From Halichondria panicea (Eukaryota; Porifera; Demospongiae; Suberitida; Halichondriidae), in NCBI RefSeq assembly GCF_963675165.1, contig NC_087392.1:4361442-4425441 (forward strand): 64,000 bases of DNA, in the 5' to 3' direction. The translations under genes and the position numbers were made by a program. Below the pieces are notes generated by a model. The model searched no databases. It was not told the DNA's origin and saw only the letters and a program-made list of their open reading frames with translations. Below, in pieces: positions 22,578 to 35,447 of the stretch; positions within the stretch are counted from its first letter, which is position 1; the number at the start of each line of letters is the position of its first letter.

Positions 22578-22880
22578 GTGATTTCCATGTCATTACACTG
22601 GACTAGTCCGCCCTCACTTGGAGTATGCAGCTCCAGTCTGGTCTCCGCACAAAGTGTGCAATATGAAAAAGTGCAGAAAAGGGCAGCAAGGTGGATAGCG
22701 GCCAAATGGAATGGAACACAATGGGACAAAATCTCAACTGGCTCCCTCTGGTTAAACGTTGTGAGTTTCTAATCTGCTGTCAGACGTATAAAATAATAAA
22801 ACAAAAATGTATTGCCTTCAATTTTCGGATTTTTACTCCTTTAATACTTCAAACACTCGTTCTCATAGTCTTTCTTTAGT
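22578..22880 (+). mobile_element. LINE fragment: C-terminal part of reverse transcriptase, decayed
   Basis: The + strand encodes TGLVRPHLEYAAPVWSPH and, one frame away, YEKVQKRAARWIAAKWN. These are the hallmark of the region after the RT catalytic core in CR1/jockey-like non-LTR retrotransposons (LVRPxLEYA...W...EKVQxRAAR). A frameshift between the two motifs and stops downstream show a dead, truncated copy. Confidence 0.75.
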
Positions 22881-23236
22881 TTGTAAATACATCTACATGG
22901 GAAGTGCATGGGAAGTACATGGGAAAAGTGCCTGAGCAGGTATACTATATTAGCTTCCTTCACCGGAAGTGCGGCCTGGAATCGAGGCTAGTATATACTA
23001 TGGGACTTAGTATACCTGCAACTTACTTAGTATATACCTAGTATTCCGTTGTCAAGTAATTGTATTGTAGTCAAGCCTCGAGCAAGATTTGCACATGCGC
23101 ACTAGTATCTAAATGAATTAGACACTGTTTTGTCGGTGTCCACGTGATTTAGAAGCCCTCAGCCACTTGTATATATATAGTGCCTTTGCATGGGCTTCTA
23201 AATCCCATGCATAGACACCTCCAAAACAATGTCTAA

Positions 23237-23520
23237 CCAGAGGAGGTACGACATCCGCGAGTCAAAGGAAGTGTTTTAGACTCACAATCCTTAGGTCAAA
23301 GTTCAATTGCGTGTTACTTGCCAAACATAAGCACTGGGCTATTTTTAGCTGCCAAGAGTCTGATTCGTATTAGCTTAATCAACCATCGTTTCAGCTTCAG
23401 GAGGGATGCCTGGAGTACGTTGCTCTGAGTATCACTTTGTTTCATGTGCTATTGAACTTTGACCCGGATATAATAAGGAATGTAGGTATTTAGACTCACA
23501 GATGTCGTACCTCCTCTGCA
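23237..23520. repeat. Inverted-repeat element, AGAGGAGGTACGACATC termini
   Basis: 'cagaggaggtacgacatc' at 23237 pairs with 'gatgtcgtacctcctctg' ending about 23519. The interior also pairs weakly (agactcaca on each side) and has no ORF. Probably a MITE. Confidence 0.6.
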
Positions 23521-24027
23521 TGGTGTCTAACTATTTAGTTTATATGTATTGGTTTTGTTTTATGTTCTGTTTTTTGTTTTGTGGATGTATACTTTATTTA
23601 CTTGTTTTGTATAACGGGGAGCACCTTTGTAGCTATAAGGCAATGTTGCCTATATGTGTGACCCTTTCCCCTATGCATGGATAAACTTAATCACCAATAG
23701 CTCAATCATGAAAATTCAATTCCAATTGATAATAATTATAGAGATTTCCCCAGTCACATGCTCACCTTTCAAAGTCTGTCGATTCACCATCTCAGTCCGT
23801 CAGTGATTGGCACATGACAGGAATGAACTTGGAATGAGATCACACTCTCTCATACAGTGTATCAAAATCAAAACCACACCCACTACTTCGTTCTAGACGA
23901 AAAGCTTCATACATGTAGTAAACAGGCAAGTGAAGCGATACCTGTGTAATGACGAGAACACTCTCAAAAAAATGTTTAGTGAACTAGTTCTCTCCATGAT
24001 ACTTTATTTGGAGAAAGAAGATGACAT

Positions 24028-24213
24028 CATGCATCATGTGCAACATATTAGGATCTAAAAAATTATCTACTAGCATTATATCTGCCCCGCCTACTCTTGA
24101 TCCTGTTTTGGGATATCCTTCTATCTTTATAGCAGCTTCCTAAGAGTACCTGAGAAGCCTGCTGTATCTGCTCATGGAAGGAAATCCCTCAAATACTTCC
24201 TTTCAATACTCAT
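24028..24213 (+). repeat. Dispersed 190-bp repeat (copy 2)
   Basis: Direct counterpart of 21643-21836, differing by a few substitutions and the loss of a short TA run. Confidence 0.8.
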
Positions 24214-24849
24214 GCACTAGATGCCTGGGCATCAGTGACAAGCACTCATGCATGTACACCATGCATGTGGGTGGTGCTTTGTTCCCATCTTCATGCAGTA
24301 AGGTTTTGGACGGAAGAACTTCAACAGTGACACAACATTAAAACATGTGACGAACTGAAGTACATGCATGCATGTATATACAGTGTTAGAAATTACTCAC
24401 TGCCATCGGTCATTGACCGGACGTTTAATTAGAATGACCATGCATTCCTGCATGTGTCCGATCAGTGTGACCAGCACAAATGATGTTTGACCATACAGTC
24501 AATAACAATTATTTCTAACACTGTGTATACAGTGCTCGAGAAGTTAAGAACAAGCGTACACAAAAGCTGCATGGTCAATAATTTGCCTGTTTATAAATCA
24601 ATAGTATTTAATGAAACTCCACTGTAAGCAGTTTTATGCCATCAACTGAATGAGAACAATTAGGGTATGAAAATATGTGGGAATAATTTGGAGTGTATAT
24701 ACTTATATGTAAGAATACCGTACTCTATATACCGAGATTACGCCCACCCCCACTTTTGAATGAAAATTCCTGCATAGGCTGATTTGCCGCGAGAATACGC
24801 CCACCAGGAAGTGATGCATTTGTCAGTGAGCAGTGATTAATATCTAATT

Positions 24850-25183
24850 TGGATTTTTCCAAACTTCTCTTGCAGACTGCTTCAAGCCTTATATTTTTTA
24901 GTGCCTGTATAGATCTAAGTTTAACGTTATTTTGCAGGGGGTAAATTTTATTTTCGCCAATTTTGCTCAGAAGCAGAGATACAAGTCTCAAAGCCAGCTG
25001 TGCGTTGAGCTCTATAACAAGCCGCTCATGATATCGAGGCTAGTACAAGAGCACTGGCTTTTGATGGTATCTCTGCTTCCAAGAAAATTGGTGAAAATAA
25101 AATTTGACCTCCCCTGCAAAATAACGTTCAGACACTAACTAGTAAGGGGCAAGAGAAGTTTGGAGAAATCCAATTAGTGACCT
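24850..25183. mobile_element. Fold-back element
   Basis: Left-arm words 'ggatttttccaaacttctct', 'aacgttattttgcagggggt' and 'aaattttattttcgccaatt' recur inverted in the right arm (25060-25180) as 'attggtgaaaataaaatttg', 'gcaaaataacgtt' and 'agaagtttggagaaatcc'. Loop about 50-90 bp. Non-coding. Confidence 0.7.
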
Positions 25184-25199
25184 TAATAAGATAGGTTCC

Positions 25200-25802
25200 A
25201 GCCTCCTCTGGCTCCACTCTACCACATGTACTCTTGTCAACTACAAATTGAGCACCAACTCACCTCTCAGTGACGGGTGTCTGGCTGTACAGTAAGAGAT
25301 CATGATGGATGTGGCCTTGTTGCCGTAGAAAACACCTCAAGAATATCGAGCATCATCGTGAACGAACTAAACACTAACACATGATCACACTTAGGGGACA
25401 TTTTGACTCACATTATTTTTCCTATATCGGATAATTTACCGTTGACAGTAGATCACCATCACCTCTAAGGAATTAAGCTAAGGCCAGGGAGGGGGTGCAG
25501 TGGTCAGTATGTGGTACAATTAATGCACAGATACATAATACACATGAACTAAGCCATTGGCATTGCACTAACCCGTACTAACACCACCAACCAGTCCCTT
25601 CTTACAGCCAAATATTTACTAGTATCGAATCCAAGCCGATTAGCCATCTATAGTTTTTGCGGTTACTAGCCATCAACATTTCCGTGGTATTGAACATAGT
25701 AAGGTTACCAATGGTGTACTATAGGGTCGTGAATATCTAATCTGCACATGATAACACACATAATTATAGTTTCCATATAGTTTGCTACAAGTCAATAGCT
25801 AT
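25200..25802 (+). repeat. 5' flank of kinase-Kelch copy 1, shared with other copies
   Basis: Words such as 'catgtactcttgtcaa' and 'gacgggtgtctggctgt' recur near 43800-43875. The segment just before the start (cgtgaatatctaatctgcacatgata) recurs inverted at 45190-45230 ahead of copy 5. The family was therefore amplified as segments including upstream DNA. No promoter motif is recognised. Confidence 0.6.
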
Positions 25803-28063
25803 ATGGCCGAGAGACAAGACCGTGAACAAGAGTACATATTCAGAAATGTTCAACTCTTAAAGAATGATACCCTTGGTACTGGCTCCTACGGGGCAGTGTG
25901 TAAAGCCAAGTGTGACCAGCTACTCTGTGCTGCCAAGCTACTCTATTCAGTGCTCTTTCAAATAGCTGTGCCTGACCCTGGCAAAGAACATAGACATCCG
26001 TTTAGAAGATTCGAAACAGAGTGTGCATTTCTGAAACGCATCAACCATCCCAACATTGTACAGTACTTGGGGACCTATCGCGATCCCGACACAAATGCAC
26101 CAGTTCTTCTCATGGAGCTCATGGACGAGAGTCTGACACATTTCCTGGAGTCATCACCTGTAGACATTCTCTACCACATCCAAGTCAACCTCTCCTATGA
26201 CATAGCTCAAGCACTTGCCTTTCTCCACTCCAATGGGATCATCCATCGGGACCTCTCCAGCAACAATGTCTTACTGATTGCAGGCAGTCGAGCTAAAGTC
26301 ACCGATTTCGGAATGTCTAAATTCAGGGACATAAACATCACCCGACTAGCCACAATGACCACATGCCCAGGAACACCAGCCTTCATGTCTCCCGAGGCAC
26401 TAACGAACCACCAGTGTACACAGAGAAACTAGACAACTTCTCATTGGGTGTGCTTTTAGTTTAGACCACAACTCGACAGTTTCCAAAGCCAACAGATCGA
26501 TTTGTAACAAGAGAACTGGTTGATCCACGATTTCCGAAACAAGCAATTCGAGCCAAAGTTCCAGTGCCTGAGATAGAGAGAAGACAAGCCCACATCAGCC
26601 TGATTGCGCCCACCCACCCTCTACTACCGATTGCCCGTCACTGCCTCAAAGACAGAGATGTTGAACGACCATCTTCCCAACAGATTTGCCAAACACTGGA
26701 TGCTCTCACGAGGACAGCCAGGTACCAGGAAAGCTCTCAACAAGACCTGCAGATACTCAGAGAGAAAGATGAACAACTACAAGCAAATCAACAGATTATA
26801 ACAGAAAAAGATGAGCAAATTACACACAAAAACACACAGCTACAAATAAAAGATGAACAAATACAAAGGAGCGAACAACAACTGGAACAGTTTATAACGG
26901 AAAAATACACACAGCTACAAGCAAATCAAGAGACAATAATACAAAATAACGAGCAAGTACATACACAAGCTACTGAAATTCAAACCCTTCAACACGAGGC
27001 TGAAGCCAGGGAGAGACAGCTGAGGAGACTCAACCAAGAGTTGCAATCAAGTGAGGAGAACACTGCTTCCCTCCAACAAGCCATCGATCAACGAGACAAA
27101 GAAGTGACTCAACTGAGACAAATGTTGGCAAGCAAGAACGAGGAAATTCACGATTTATCGACTCGAATGAACCAAGTCGCACTGTAAGATGAGCAAGATG
27201 AGCAAGCTACACCAATGAAACCTGTTACAATAGAGGCATTACCTGATGCACCTGTTAAAATGTGGTATGGATCATCAGCCTTGATCGGAAACAAGGTATA
27301 TTTTAATTCATATGAAAATAAAACTGTTTATGAGTTTAGCGACAATCAGTGGCACGAGTTACCTCTTTGCCCTAACAAGTACTTCACTATTGTCAGTGTT
27401 GATGACATACTCACAGCTGTGGGGGGATGGTGGTCAGTCACACATCGCTATAGTAACAAACTCTACAGCTACATTAATAATAAATGGGTCAAATACTTTC
27501 CTCCCATGCCAACCAAAAAGATGAGACCTGCAGCTGTGTACGCTAACATGTACAACACACTTATAGTGGCTGGAGGATGGTGTGATTCAAAAAATTCACC
27601 TACAGTCGAGATATTAAATATTGCTAACACGCAATGGTCAAGTGTTAGTTCACTATCAGCTGTGCCAACCGATCAACCATCATCAACGATCTGTGGAGAC
27701 TATGTGTACATACACCCACGAACGGATGATGATCAAGAGAAGTATTCAGTCTACCAATGCTCAATAACACAACTAACTCTTTCCCAGCCAAGCTCAGCTA
27801 TATGGGAGAAGATTGCCCCTTTGCCAGTTAGCCATTCTACTCTAGTTGCTTTCAATGACAACCTGCTGGCAGTGGGTGGGGAGGACTCTAATGGAGATAG
27901 AACGAAGGACATATATCAGTACAACATGACACCATGGACTGTCGTTAGTCAAATATCAACACCGCGAGCATTATGCTTCACTGTTGTCCTCCCTGGGAAC
28001 AAGTTAATGGTGGTGGGAGGAGATGGTACGTTGAGAAAATGTCAAATATCTACTTTTGTATAG
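25803..28063 (+). pseudogene. Kinase-coiled-coil-Kelch family, copy 1 (broken)
   Basis: Intronless and homologous over its whole length to the intact copy at 36431. The kinase half is recognisable (LGTGSYGAVCKAKC, IIHRDLSSNNVLL, VTDFGMSKF, GTPAFMSPEAL), as are the Gln/Glu-rich coiled coil and the Kelch repeats (TAVGGW, LAVGGE, MVVGGD). Compared with copy 3 there is a one-base deletion near 26404 just after MSPEAL, an in-frame TAG near 26463 where the paralogue has CAG, and a TAA near 27185 at the coiled-coil end. Three lesions make it a probable pseudogene, although the kinase part up to 26432 and the Kelch part 27215-28063 each remain open. Its 3' half and flank are duplicated at 55685-57960. 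Confidence 0.85.
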
Positions 28064-29355
28064 TGACTAACATTCTTATTGCAGTATCTCATACAAAATT
28101 AGTATTATGTGTTGATAATTATACCCTAGATTATTTGCTTCAAGTCCATCCTTGGCACCGAGTGTACTAGCATTGAAACACGTGATTAATTTTGGCTAGG
28201 TGTGTTGTAAAAGGATATGTCACATGAGCCTGCCGATTGTACATGCAGCTAGTTTGACTTGTTACCCCAGTTTTGTACCTGGCTACATTTGAAATAATTC
28301 AACCTCTTTTTTAACTTAAGTTACAATTAACCCTTTACTTGTCATTGACAGAGGCAATGAACAATAACCTGCATTTTGTCCATCAAAATGTCACATGGAG
28401 TATACACAAAGTTGTTTAAATTGCACATGTTGTAAACCGTAATTTTTCGCTTGTGTTTGGGCGCACTCCCTCGAAAAATTGTGTATGGAGGAGTTCTTAT
28501 TAAGCTAAACTTCCCTTTAACCGGGGTTCGAAGGGGCTGTGCCCCTTACCTTGTTTTCGAATTTGAATACCCTGTTACTACAGTTTGGTACCAATCACAT
28601 CATGTGTTGATATATATATAAGTGTCGTCCTGCAGTTCCAAGAATACTTTGAGGCTGTTGAAAACATCAAGGATCCCCTGCATATTCCGACCATTATTTG
28701 TGAAAGGGGAGGGGTTTCACGAGGGTACTGGGTTGGGTTACCAATAGGAAAAAAAAATGAGGTCAGTGGGTGAAAGCTTGTTGCAGAAATCTGCACGAAT
28801 CAGGTGAGGTAGCAGATATTGATATTTAGCGAGATCATTCGGCAGGTAATGAACAGATTAGCTAAATTATTTAAAGCACAGTCATGTGATTACTTGTACC
28901 CAAGCTGATTGGCTGGAGATCATGTCATCAGCACTAGAAACATACAACTAGTAAACTCAGCAAGCATTAATAATTTATTGGCAAATCAAATTGATGATTT
29001 CGATTTTGGCATTGCTGCACAATTGTTGTTAATTACGTGAGAATATTGGCCAACTATTGATAATTATGATGGTGATCGAATAGGTCAATCGACAGCCATG
29101 CACCTGCTACAATATTGAGTACAGCATAATGTTTGAGGGACTATAAATGGAAGCAATCTCGCCATATCAAACTGCCTGACTAACCCACAACACAAACTAG
29201 CCACAATCTTCTAACACACATTATTCACCTATATGCACTCATCATGTCGACCCTGATTGACCTCTCCATCACGTCCCTGTACAACATCCCCATAGTCTAT
29301 GCTTTGTACTGAACACCTAGTCCAGAAGCTGAGTCAGCACTTGTGACTTGAGCCT
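28064..29355. other. 3' flank of copy 1, segmentally duplicated; exon-like conserved patch
   Basis: Collinear with 56134-57480. Within it, 28636-28708 (after a CCTGCAG acceptor-like site) encodes FQEYFEAVENIKDPLHIP on the + strand, and it is well conserved at 56778-56850, where a change breaks the first codons. It may be a stray exon of an unidentified gene. The rest holds no gene that I can support. Confidence 0.45.
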
Positions 29356-29720
29356 TCACCGTGACAATGGAGATGGATCATCCAAATTCAAGTTATGGCT
29401 ATTTAAATGCCAAGGGCAACCTCCAATCACCCTAGCTCTAGAGAAGGACTTTCTGAGTTGAGCATAGAACTTTTTGAAAGGAATAACAAAACTGAGTAGA
29501 GACATGAGCTCCAGCAGGTTGTTCTGTAGTGGAGTCCCCGTGAGCAGGAGCCTCCTCTTAGCTTGTAGCAATACATCACAGGATTGTGTGAGTCGATCAC
29601 TGGGACCAGGTTTGAGCATGATAGGGCCAGTACAGAGATTTAGTACAGCTAACACAAGCACACAGCAGGCACAGACATCCTACCATTAGTCTTTGGTACT
29701 GCAAGTCTGTACATGTGATT
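29330..29720 (-). pseudogene. SMARCAD1-like SNF2 ATPase exon fragments (copy 1)
   Basis: The complement strand encodes YQRLMVG, then [20 protein letters not shown] and [12 protein letters not shown], then a remnant of LKSQVL. This is the SNF2 helicase region around motif III of SMARCAD1-type remodellers ([25 protein letters not shown] in vertebrates). Only two to three exons are present, flanked by unrelated DNA, so this is a gene fragment carried in the duplicated segment rather than a working gene. Counterpart at 57540-57860. Confidence 0.75.
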
Positions 29721-29768
29721 ACACACTGCATACTCAAAGTCAGTACTGTATGTGTACACACGCTCAAT

Positions 29769-29825
29769 ATACTAGCTGGGCGGAGCCCAGCCATTCTTCT
29801 GACAGGTGGCCGGGGAACAAGTTTA
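29769..29825. repeat. Solo terminus of the CTAGTTGGGCGGAGCCC TIR family
   Basis: 'ctagctgggcggagcccagc' matches the outer TIR of the element at 53586-54977. No second end is visible nearby, so it is a fragment. Confidence 0.5.
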
Positions 29826-29969
29826 TCAAGTACTGCTGAACTGAAGTGCAGCCTAATCAGATCAAAGGATTCCCGACTCTTGATATTCATAACTCAATCA
29901 GTTGCTATATAGTATTGCATATATCTAAGTAAACACAGCTTTAGAATATAATTATAGGCACTCACATAC

Positions 29970-30137
29970 GATAAATGTTCGTGGTTTTCGCGGATTAGGC
30001 ATGTACCGCGAACATTTATAATCGCGAACATAATATCGCATGCATGCATGCTGCATGAAGGCGCTATTCCACGAAAATTAAATCCGCAAAAACCTTTCTA
30101 ATGGCTTACACCCTCGAAATATACCTGCTATACGGTG
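29970..30137. mobile_element. MITE, ...TACGGT family (partial)
   Basis: Contains 'aaatgttcgtggttttcgcg' and 'atgtaccgcgaacatttata', and ends 'tcgaaatatacctgctatac' plus GGT, matching the element at 8492-8688. The left terminus is missing or diverged. Confidence 0.6.
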
Positions 30138-30139
30138 CG

Positions 30140-31400
30140 TATATGAGTCTGTCATCCTCACCGTAATGGGGTTGGTTTCAAACGAGCACTGCTCCGGTAG
30201 ACAGGCCTTGGCAAACAAAACAGAGAGACGACCACAAATGATCCCATCTGATACCAGTCATAGCGACAGGCCTGGGCCTTCGCATTGGGCTGTGTAGTGG
30301 AGACACACGAACTATTACACACATTGTATAGACATGTCGAACATACAGCCATTGTTTAAAAGTTATGTACTGTGAGGCTACTACTAAATGAGGATACAAA
30401 CAGGTACTGATTTATTGTATATGTATAATAGTTGTACTATTGATATCTGGATTTGTACCCGAGGGCAGTTCTATGTATTCCCCAAGGGTAAACAAATCCA
30501 ATACACACTAAGATATCATGTACTGTGAAACACATATTGATTATGTGACTTGTAATTGACAAACCCATTTACAACTGAGTATATATAGTATAGTCAATAC
30601 TCTTTGATCTCTGCCGTGCATGCACTGTGTACGTATTGTGTGCGTGTACTTGCACTTGAAAAACCACATTTACAACTTCAACACTCTTGATCTCTTGGTA
30701 CAAGTACGTGTATGCCGACTATTGATGTTCATGTACGGTGCAAAGAATCGTTACAAGCAGGTACCGGTAACTAATACGATACTGTACCAATGCACAAAGT
30801 GATATAGACCTAGATTACATCATGTTATACCAATATCTACCTGAACATGCATAAAACATATTTCTTTGTCATTTCTCTATATATTTATTATAGAATAGAC
30901 ATTAATGACTATCGCTATAGACACGCCTATTAGCAAACTTTACCAGGCTATAGTTGGCGACCTATAGCGTTAATACTTTAGACCACTCTGCCTGCTTGTA
31001 ATTGGGTCTAAAAAGAGTTGTTGTGATAACCTTGTTCCTCCTATTAGGCTGTGCACCCAGATACTGCTGTAATTTGAAATAGCTAGCATTGAAATCATAT
31101 AACCCAGATACACAATTCGCGCACGCTCTGCATGCTCCTAGTAGTATACATGCTTGTGCATTACGTAACATGTGGTCACACCTCCTAACAGTACTGCATG
31201 CATGGTGTTCACACATAATTATGGAACTACATGTATACTAAAGACATTAACTCTGCAATCCACACACACTATACCTATACAATAAACACACCCACCCATA
31301 TATAGCCACAGGTAATTACATTCACCAAAACCTTTTAGATGCAACTCCCCATACTGTGTAAACACAGTGTCAATATTGTGACCATGCACCCCTCGTCCCT
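30140..31400. other. Non-coding spacer with a small hairpin
   Basis: 'gatatctggatttgt' near 30440 pairs with 'acaaatcc...agatatc' near 30493-30516, another short inverted repeat. Otherwise I see no gene; short ORFs here lack coding signals. Confidence 0.4.
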
Positions 31401-31403
31401 CAC

Positions 31404-31516
31404 CGTGGTCAGTGGAGGCTGTGAGGTCGTGCTCCAGTCGCAGCTTGCTCTGTGAACACTGGAGAATGTCCTCTTCCACTGACCCACCACCCACCAGCCT
31501 CAGCACCGTCACATCC
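31404..31516 (-). pseudogene. SMARCAD1-like C-terminal exon fragment
   Basis: The complement strand encodes DVTVLRLVGGGSVEEDIL followed by QSKLRLEHDLTAS. This matches the SMARCAD1 C-terminal helicase motif ([20 protein letters not shown] and QKLKLEQDMT). An ATATAG acceptor and GTGAGG donor bracket it. It lies upstream, on the minus strand, of the fragment at 29330-29720 although its residues belong downstream, so the locus is rearranged. Confidence 0.7.
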
Positions 31517-31519
31517 CTA

Positions 31520-32145
31520 TATATGCAGGGGGCATACAAAATGAATGGGAGAGTATGATCATACGCGCAGCAAGGTGTTCTGGCAAGATCATATGTCTAC
31601 TAGTACCAGTATAATTATAGGTTTTTATCAACACTCGCTTCTGTTTTGATGCTCGCAAAACATTCTAGTAATACGGTACAATGCACAGATACACAATACT
31701 GAAACTGATCACTTATCTATTCTAACACTCACAATAATCACATGATCACCCTTTTCTAGCTAGTTTATTAAACTGTATACACCTATATACTTCACCTATA
31801 ATTATACTTTGCTATTAAGGCCATGCAAAGTCAATTTGTAGTTTCTCAGGCCTTCGCATTTGGAATTTGGCAGCTTTCCATATCATGACCTCCAACAAGA
31901 GGCACTAAAAGAAAAGAAAAGGATGAATTTGTATTGTCATGATGTTCTAAGTTGGATAGAACACTTCCTTTAGCCAATCAGATTGCAGTATTTATGGCAA
32001 ACATGATCTAAAATTAATTATGCACTTCCGCTTATTGAGGAAGTTGGGTGTTGTGTTTTCATTATATGTCTATCGTTAAGCTATTTTAGGAATAATAGCT
32101 TGAGAAACTAAAAATTGACTTTGTGTGGCCTAACAAGCACTAGCT
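31520..32145. other. 5' flank of kinase-Kelch copy 2
   Basis: Contains words seen ahead of other copies (acacctatata, ctagctagttt). No gene and no recognisable promoter motif. Confidence 0.4.
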
Positions 32146-34321
32146 ATGGCCGAAAGACAAGACCGCGAACTAGAATACATATTCAGAAATGTTCAACTCT
32201 TCAAGAATGATACCCTTGGTACTGGCTCCTACGGGGCAGTGTGTAAAGCAAAGTGTGACCAGCTACTCTGTGCTGCCAAGCTACTCTATCCAGTGCTTTT
32301 CCAAATAGCTGTTCCAGATCCTGGTAAAGAACATAGACACCCGTTTAGAAGATTCGAAACAGAGTGTGCATTTCTGAGTCGTATCAACCACCCCAACATC
32401 GTACAGTACTTGGGGACCTATCGCGATCCCGACACAAATGCACCAGTTCTTCTCATGGAGCTCATGGACGAGAGTCTGACACACTTCTTAGAGTCATCAC
32501 CTGGAAACATTCCCTACCACATCCAGGTCAACCTCTCCCATGACATAGCTCAAGCACTTGCCTTTCTCCACTCCAATGGGATCATCCATCGCGACCTCTC
32601 CAGCAACAATGTCCTACTCATTGCAGGCAGTCGAGCTAAAGTCACCGATTTCGGAATGTCTAAATTCAGGGACATAAATGTCACCCGACTAGCCACAATG
32701 ACCACATGCCCGGGAACACCAGCCTTCATGTCTCCCGAGGCACTAAACCAACCACCAGTGTACACAGAGAAACTAGACAACTTCTCATTTGGTGTGCTTC
32801 TAGTTCAGACTACAACTCGACAGTTTCCAAAGCCAACAGATCCATTCGAGAATATTCAAGTTCCCAATCCACGAAATCCAGGTGGCATAGTTGAAGCTAA
32901 ATTGCCGATTCCAGAACTAGAAAGACGCCAAGCTCACATGAGCCTGATTGAGCCCACCCACCCTCTACTGCCGATTGCTCGTCACTGCCTCAAAGACAGA
33001 GATGTTGAACGACCATCTTCCCAACAGCTTTGTCAAACACTGGATGCTCTCAAGAGGACACCACGGTACCAGGAAAGCTCCCAACAAGACCTGCACCAGA
33101 TGCTCAGAGAGAAAGATGAACAACTACAAAACACTATCACAGAAAAAGATGAGCAAATTGCGGAAAAAGTCACACAGCTACAAACAAATGAACAGATTAT
33201 AGCCGAAAATCAAGAGACGATTACACAAAACAATGAACAGTTAAACACAAAGGACACTGAAATCCAAACTCTTCAACATGAGGTTGAAGCCAGGAAGAGA
33301 CAGCTGAGGAGACTCAACCAAGAGTTGCAATCAAGTGAGGAGAACACTGCTGCCCTCCAACAAGTCATCGATCAACGAGACAGAGAAGTCACTCAACTGA
33401 GACAAACGTTGGCAAGTAAGAATGAGGAATCTCACGATCTATCGACTCGAATGCACCGAGTCGCACTGCAAGATGAGCAAACTACACTAATGCCACCTAT
33501 TACAATAGAGTCACTACCTGATGCACCTGTTGGTATGTGGTATGGATCATCAGCCGTGATTGGAGACAAGGCATACTTTAGTCCATATGGAAGTAAAACT
33601 GTTTATATGTTTAGCAACAATCAGTGGCACAAGTTACCACAACGCCCTAACAAGTGCTTCACTATCGTCAGTGTCGATGAGATACTCACAACTGTGGGGG
33701 GGGGGCACACGTCTCTATAGTAACAAACTCTACAGCTACATGAACAACAAATGGGTCGAATGTTTCCCTCCCATGCCAACCAAACGGTCGACACCTGGAG
33801 CTGTGTACGCTAACAACACACTTGTAGTGGCTGGGGGAGTTTGTGATTATAACAATGTTAATACAGTCGAAGTATTAAACACTGCTAACAGGCAATGGTC
33901 TATTGTTGGCTCACTACCTATGCCAACCGATGACCCATCAACAACGATCTGTGGAGACTATGTGTACATGCACCCACGAGCTGAGGATGCTCAAAAGAAG
34001 TATTCAGTGCACAAATGCTCATTAAGACAACTAACTCAGTCCCAGCCAAGCTCAGCTATATGGGAGGAGATTGCCCCTTTGCCAGTTCGCTATTCCTCTC
34101 TTGTTACCATCAATGGCCACCTGCTGGCAGTGGGTGGGCTGGACTCCAATAGAGATAACACTAAGGACATATATCAGTACAACGAGACATCATGGATTGT
34201 TATTAGTCAAATGTCAACACTTCGATATGCATGCTCCACTGCTGCCCTCCCTGGGAGCAAATTGATGGTAGTGGGTGGAGTTGGTGCACTAACAAAATGT
34301 GAAATAGTTACTTTTAAATAG
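32146..34321 (+). pseudogene. Kinase-coiled-coil-Kelch family, copy 2 (one frameshift)
   Basis: Open from ATG 32146 to 33720, covering the kinase (Lys in CAAKLLYP, HRDLSSNN, DFGMSKF), the coiled coil and the first Kelch blade. At a run of ten or more G (about 33696-33705) the frame shifts relative to copies 1, 3 and 4, and the remaining Kelch blades (TLVVAGG, LAVGGL, MVVGGV) continue in another frame to TAG at 34321. The lesion falls in a homopolymer, so a sequencing or assembly error is possible and the gene may be intact. Family roles as for copy 3. Confidence 0.75.
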
Positions 34322-35440
34322 TGACTGATTCGTTCTTTTGTGTTTTATTGTAATACGCATACAACATGCATTATTCGTAAAATATTAAATTTTGACAATA
34401 ATTATTGCAAATCACCGTGACAGCAGACAGCATTGAAGCAGACAATAAGTAAATTTGGTCAGCCTTAAATTTAGCAAATGAAAGGTAATTGGCAATTGAC
34501 ACGCAGTTCCTAGAACATTGGCGAACTACAAATATAAACTTAGATTAGTCAAATCGTCGTAAATAAACAAATTTATCAGTTTTATATACAGTAGGTTAAT
34601 TTCTTCAACTGAACGAGCAGTACACTCAGTAAACTAGAGCACTGAAGTGCTAACCCTCGGTTGTTGACATGAATAGATCTATAAAAACCAGGAGTGTTCA
34701 GTTATGTCTCTATAGCAACAAACTACTTTTAATAGAGACCGGTAAAAGATCACTTCAGCTGCAAATATGTAGATCTACCTTGAATAAAGGTCGCCAACGT
34801 GCAAATTCAAGCTTCTTAGCTTTGCTCGCGTTTATACGACAACGAAGCTTTAACATCGAAATCTGCCACTTTTAAACTAATAACTTGTTGTGTGAAGACT
34901 ATCCATGCTGCAAACGCAGCGCCATGGCATCCAGGTGAGTAGACTCAGAATCACACCAGACGACTACTATAACCTGTGGCTGCGGCTCGGCCTTGGGTTA
35001 CACAAGCTATGTACATACAAGTGAAGTGATCCATGCATAGGATCTGTCTATATATACTGAACGTCTATATATTACTTTCAAGGGTGCGTGTATAGCTACT
35101 GTACCTCATCAGTTTCACTTTAATTTGCTCTTCGTTATGAGGCCTCCACTAAACTTGCTGGTCACATGATACTCCCCGCCTCACACATCATGAGTGCTGG
35201 AAAGAAACAGTACGGTATACTCAATATATTGATAGGGAGCACAGCATTGTACACAAGCTCCCTGCTTCTTCTTGCACAGGCAACAGGTCAAGTTCCATGT
35301 ACTCAACTGTACACAAACAGTAACTACATCATTCAAAGCCAGTCAACAGGAACACCCACACACCCACTCACCTTGTACAAATTCGGACATTACATTCACA
35401 CGATGTTGAATTGGGAGCAGCATCTCTGTGACTGGATATG
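34322..35440. other. Spacer, partly duplicated 5' of copy 4
   Basis: 35190-35360 (gtacggtatactcaatata, 'ctccctgcttcttcttgcac', 'tcattcaaagccagtcaaca') recurs diverged at 47010-47150 ahead of copy 4. The rest is AT-rich DNA without a supportable gene. Confidence 0.5.
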
Positions 35441-35447
35441 GCCCTTA

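Noticed and set aside
29597-29661. LKPGPSDR as a second 2A peptide
   Set aside because: Lacks the DxExN part of the consensus and lies in a broken SNF2 fragment.
33696-33705. Programmed frameshift at the G run of copy 2
   Set aside because: Other copies have shorter G runs in one frame; a slip mutation or sequencing error is simpler.
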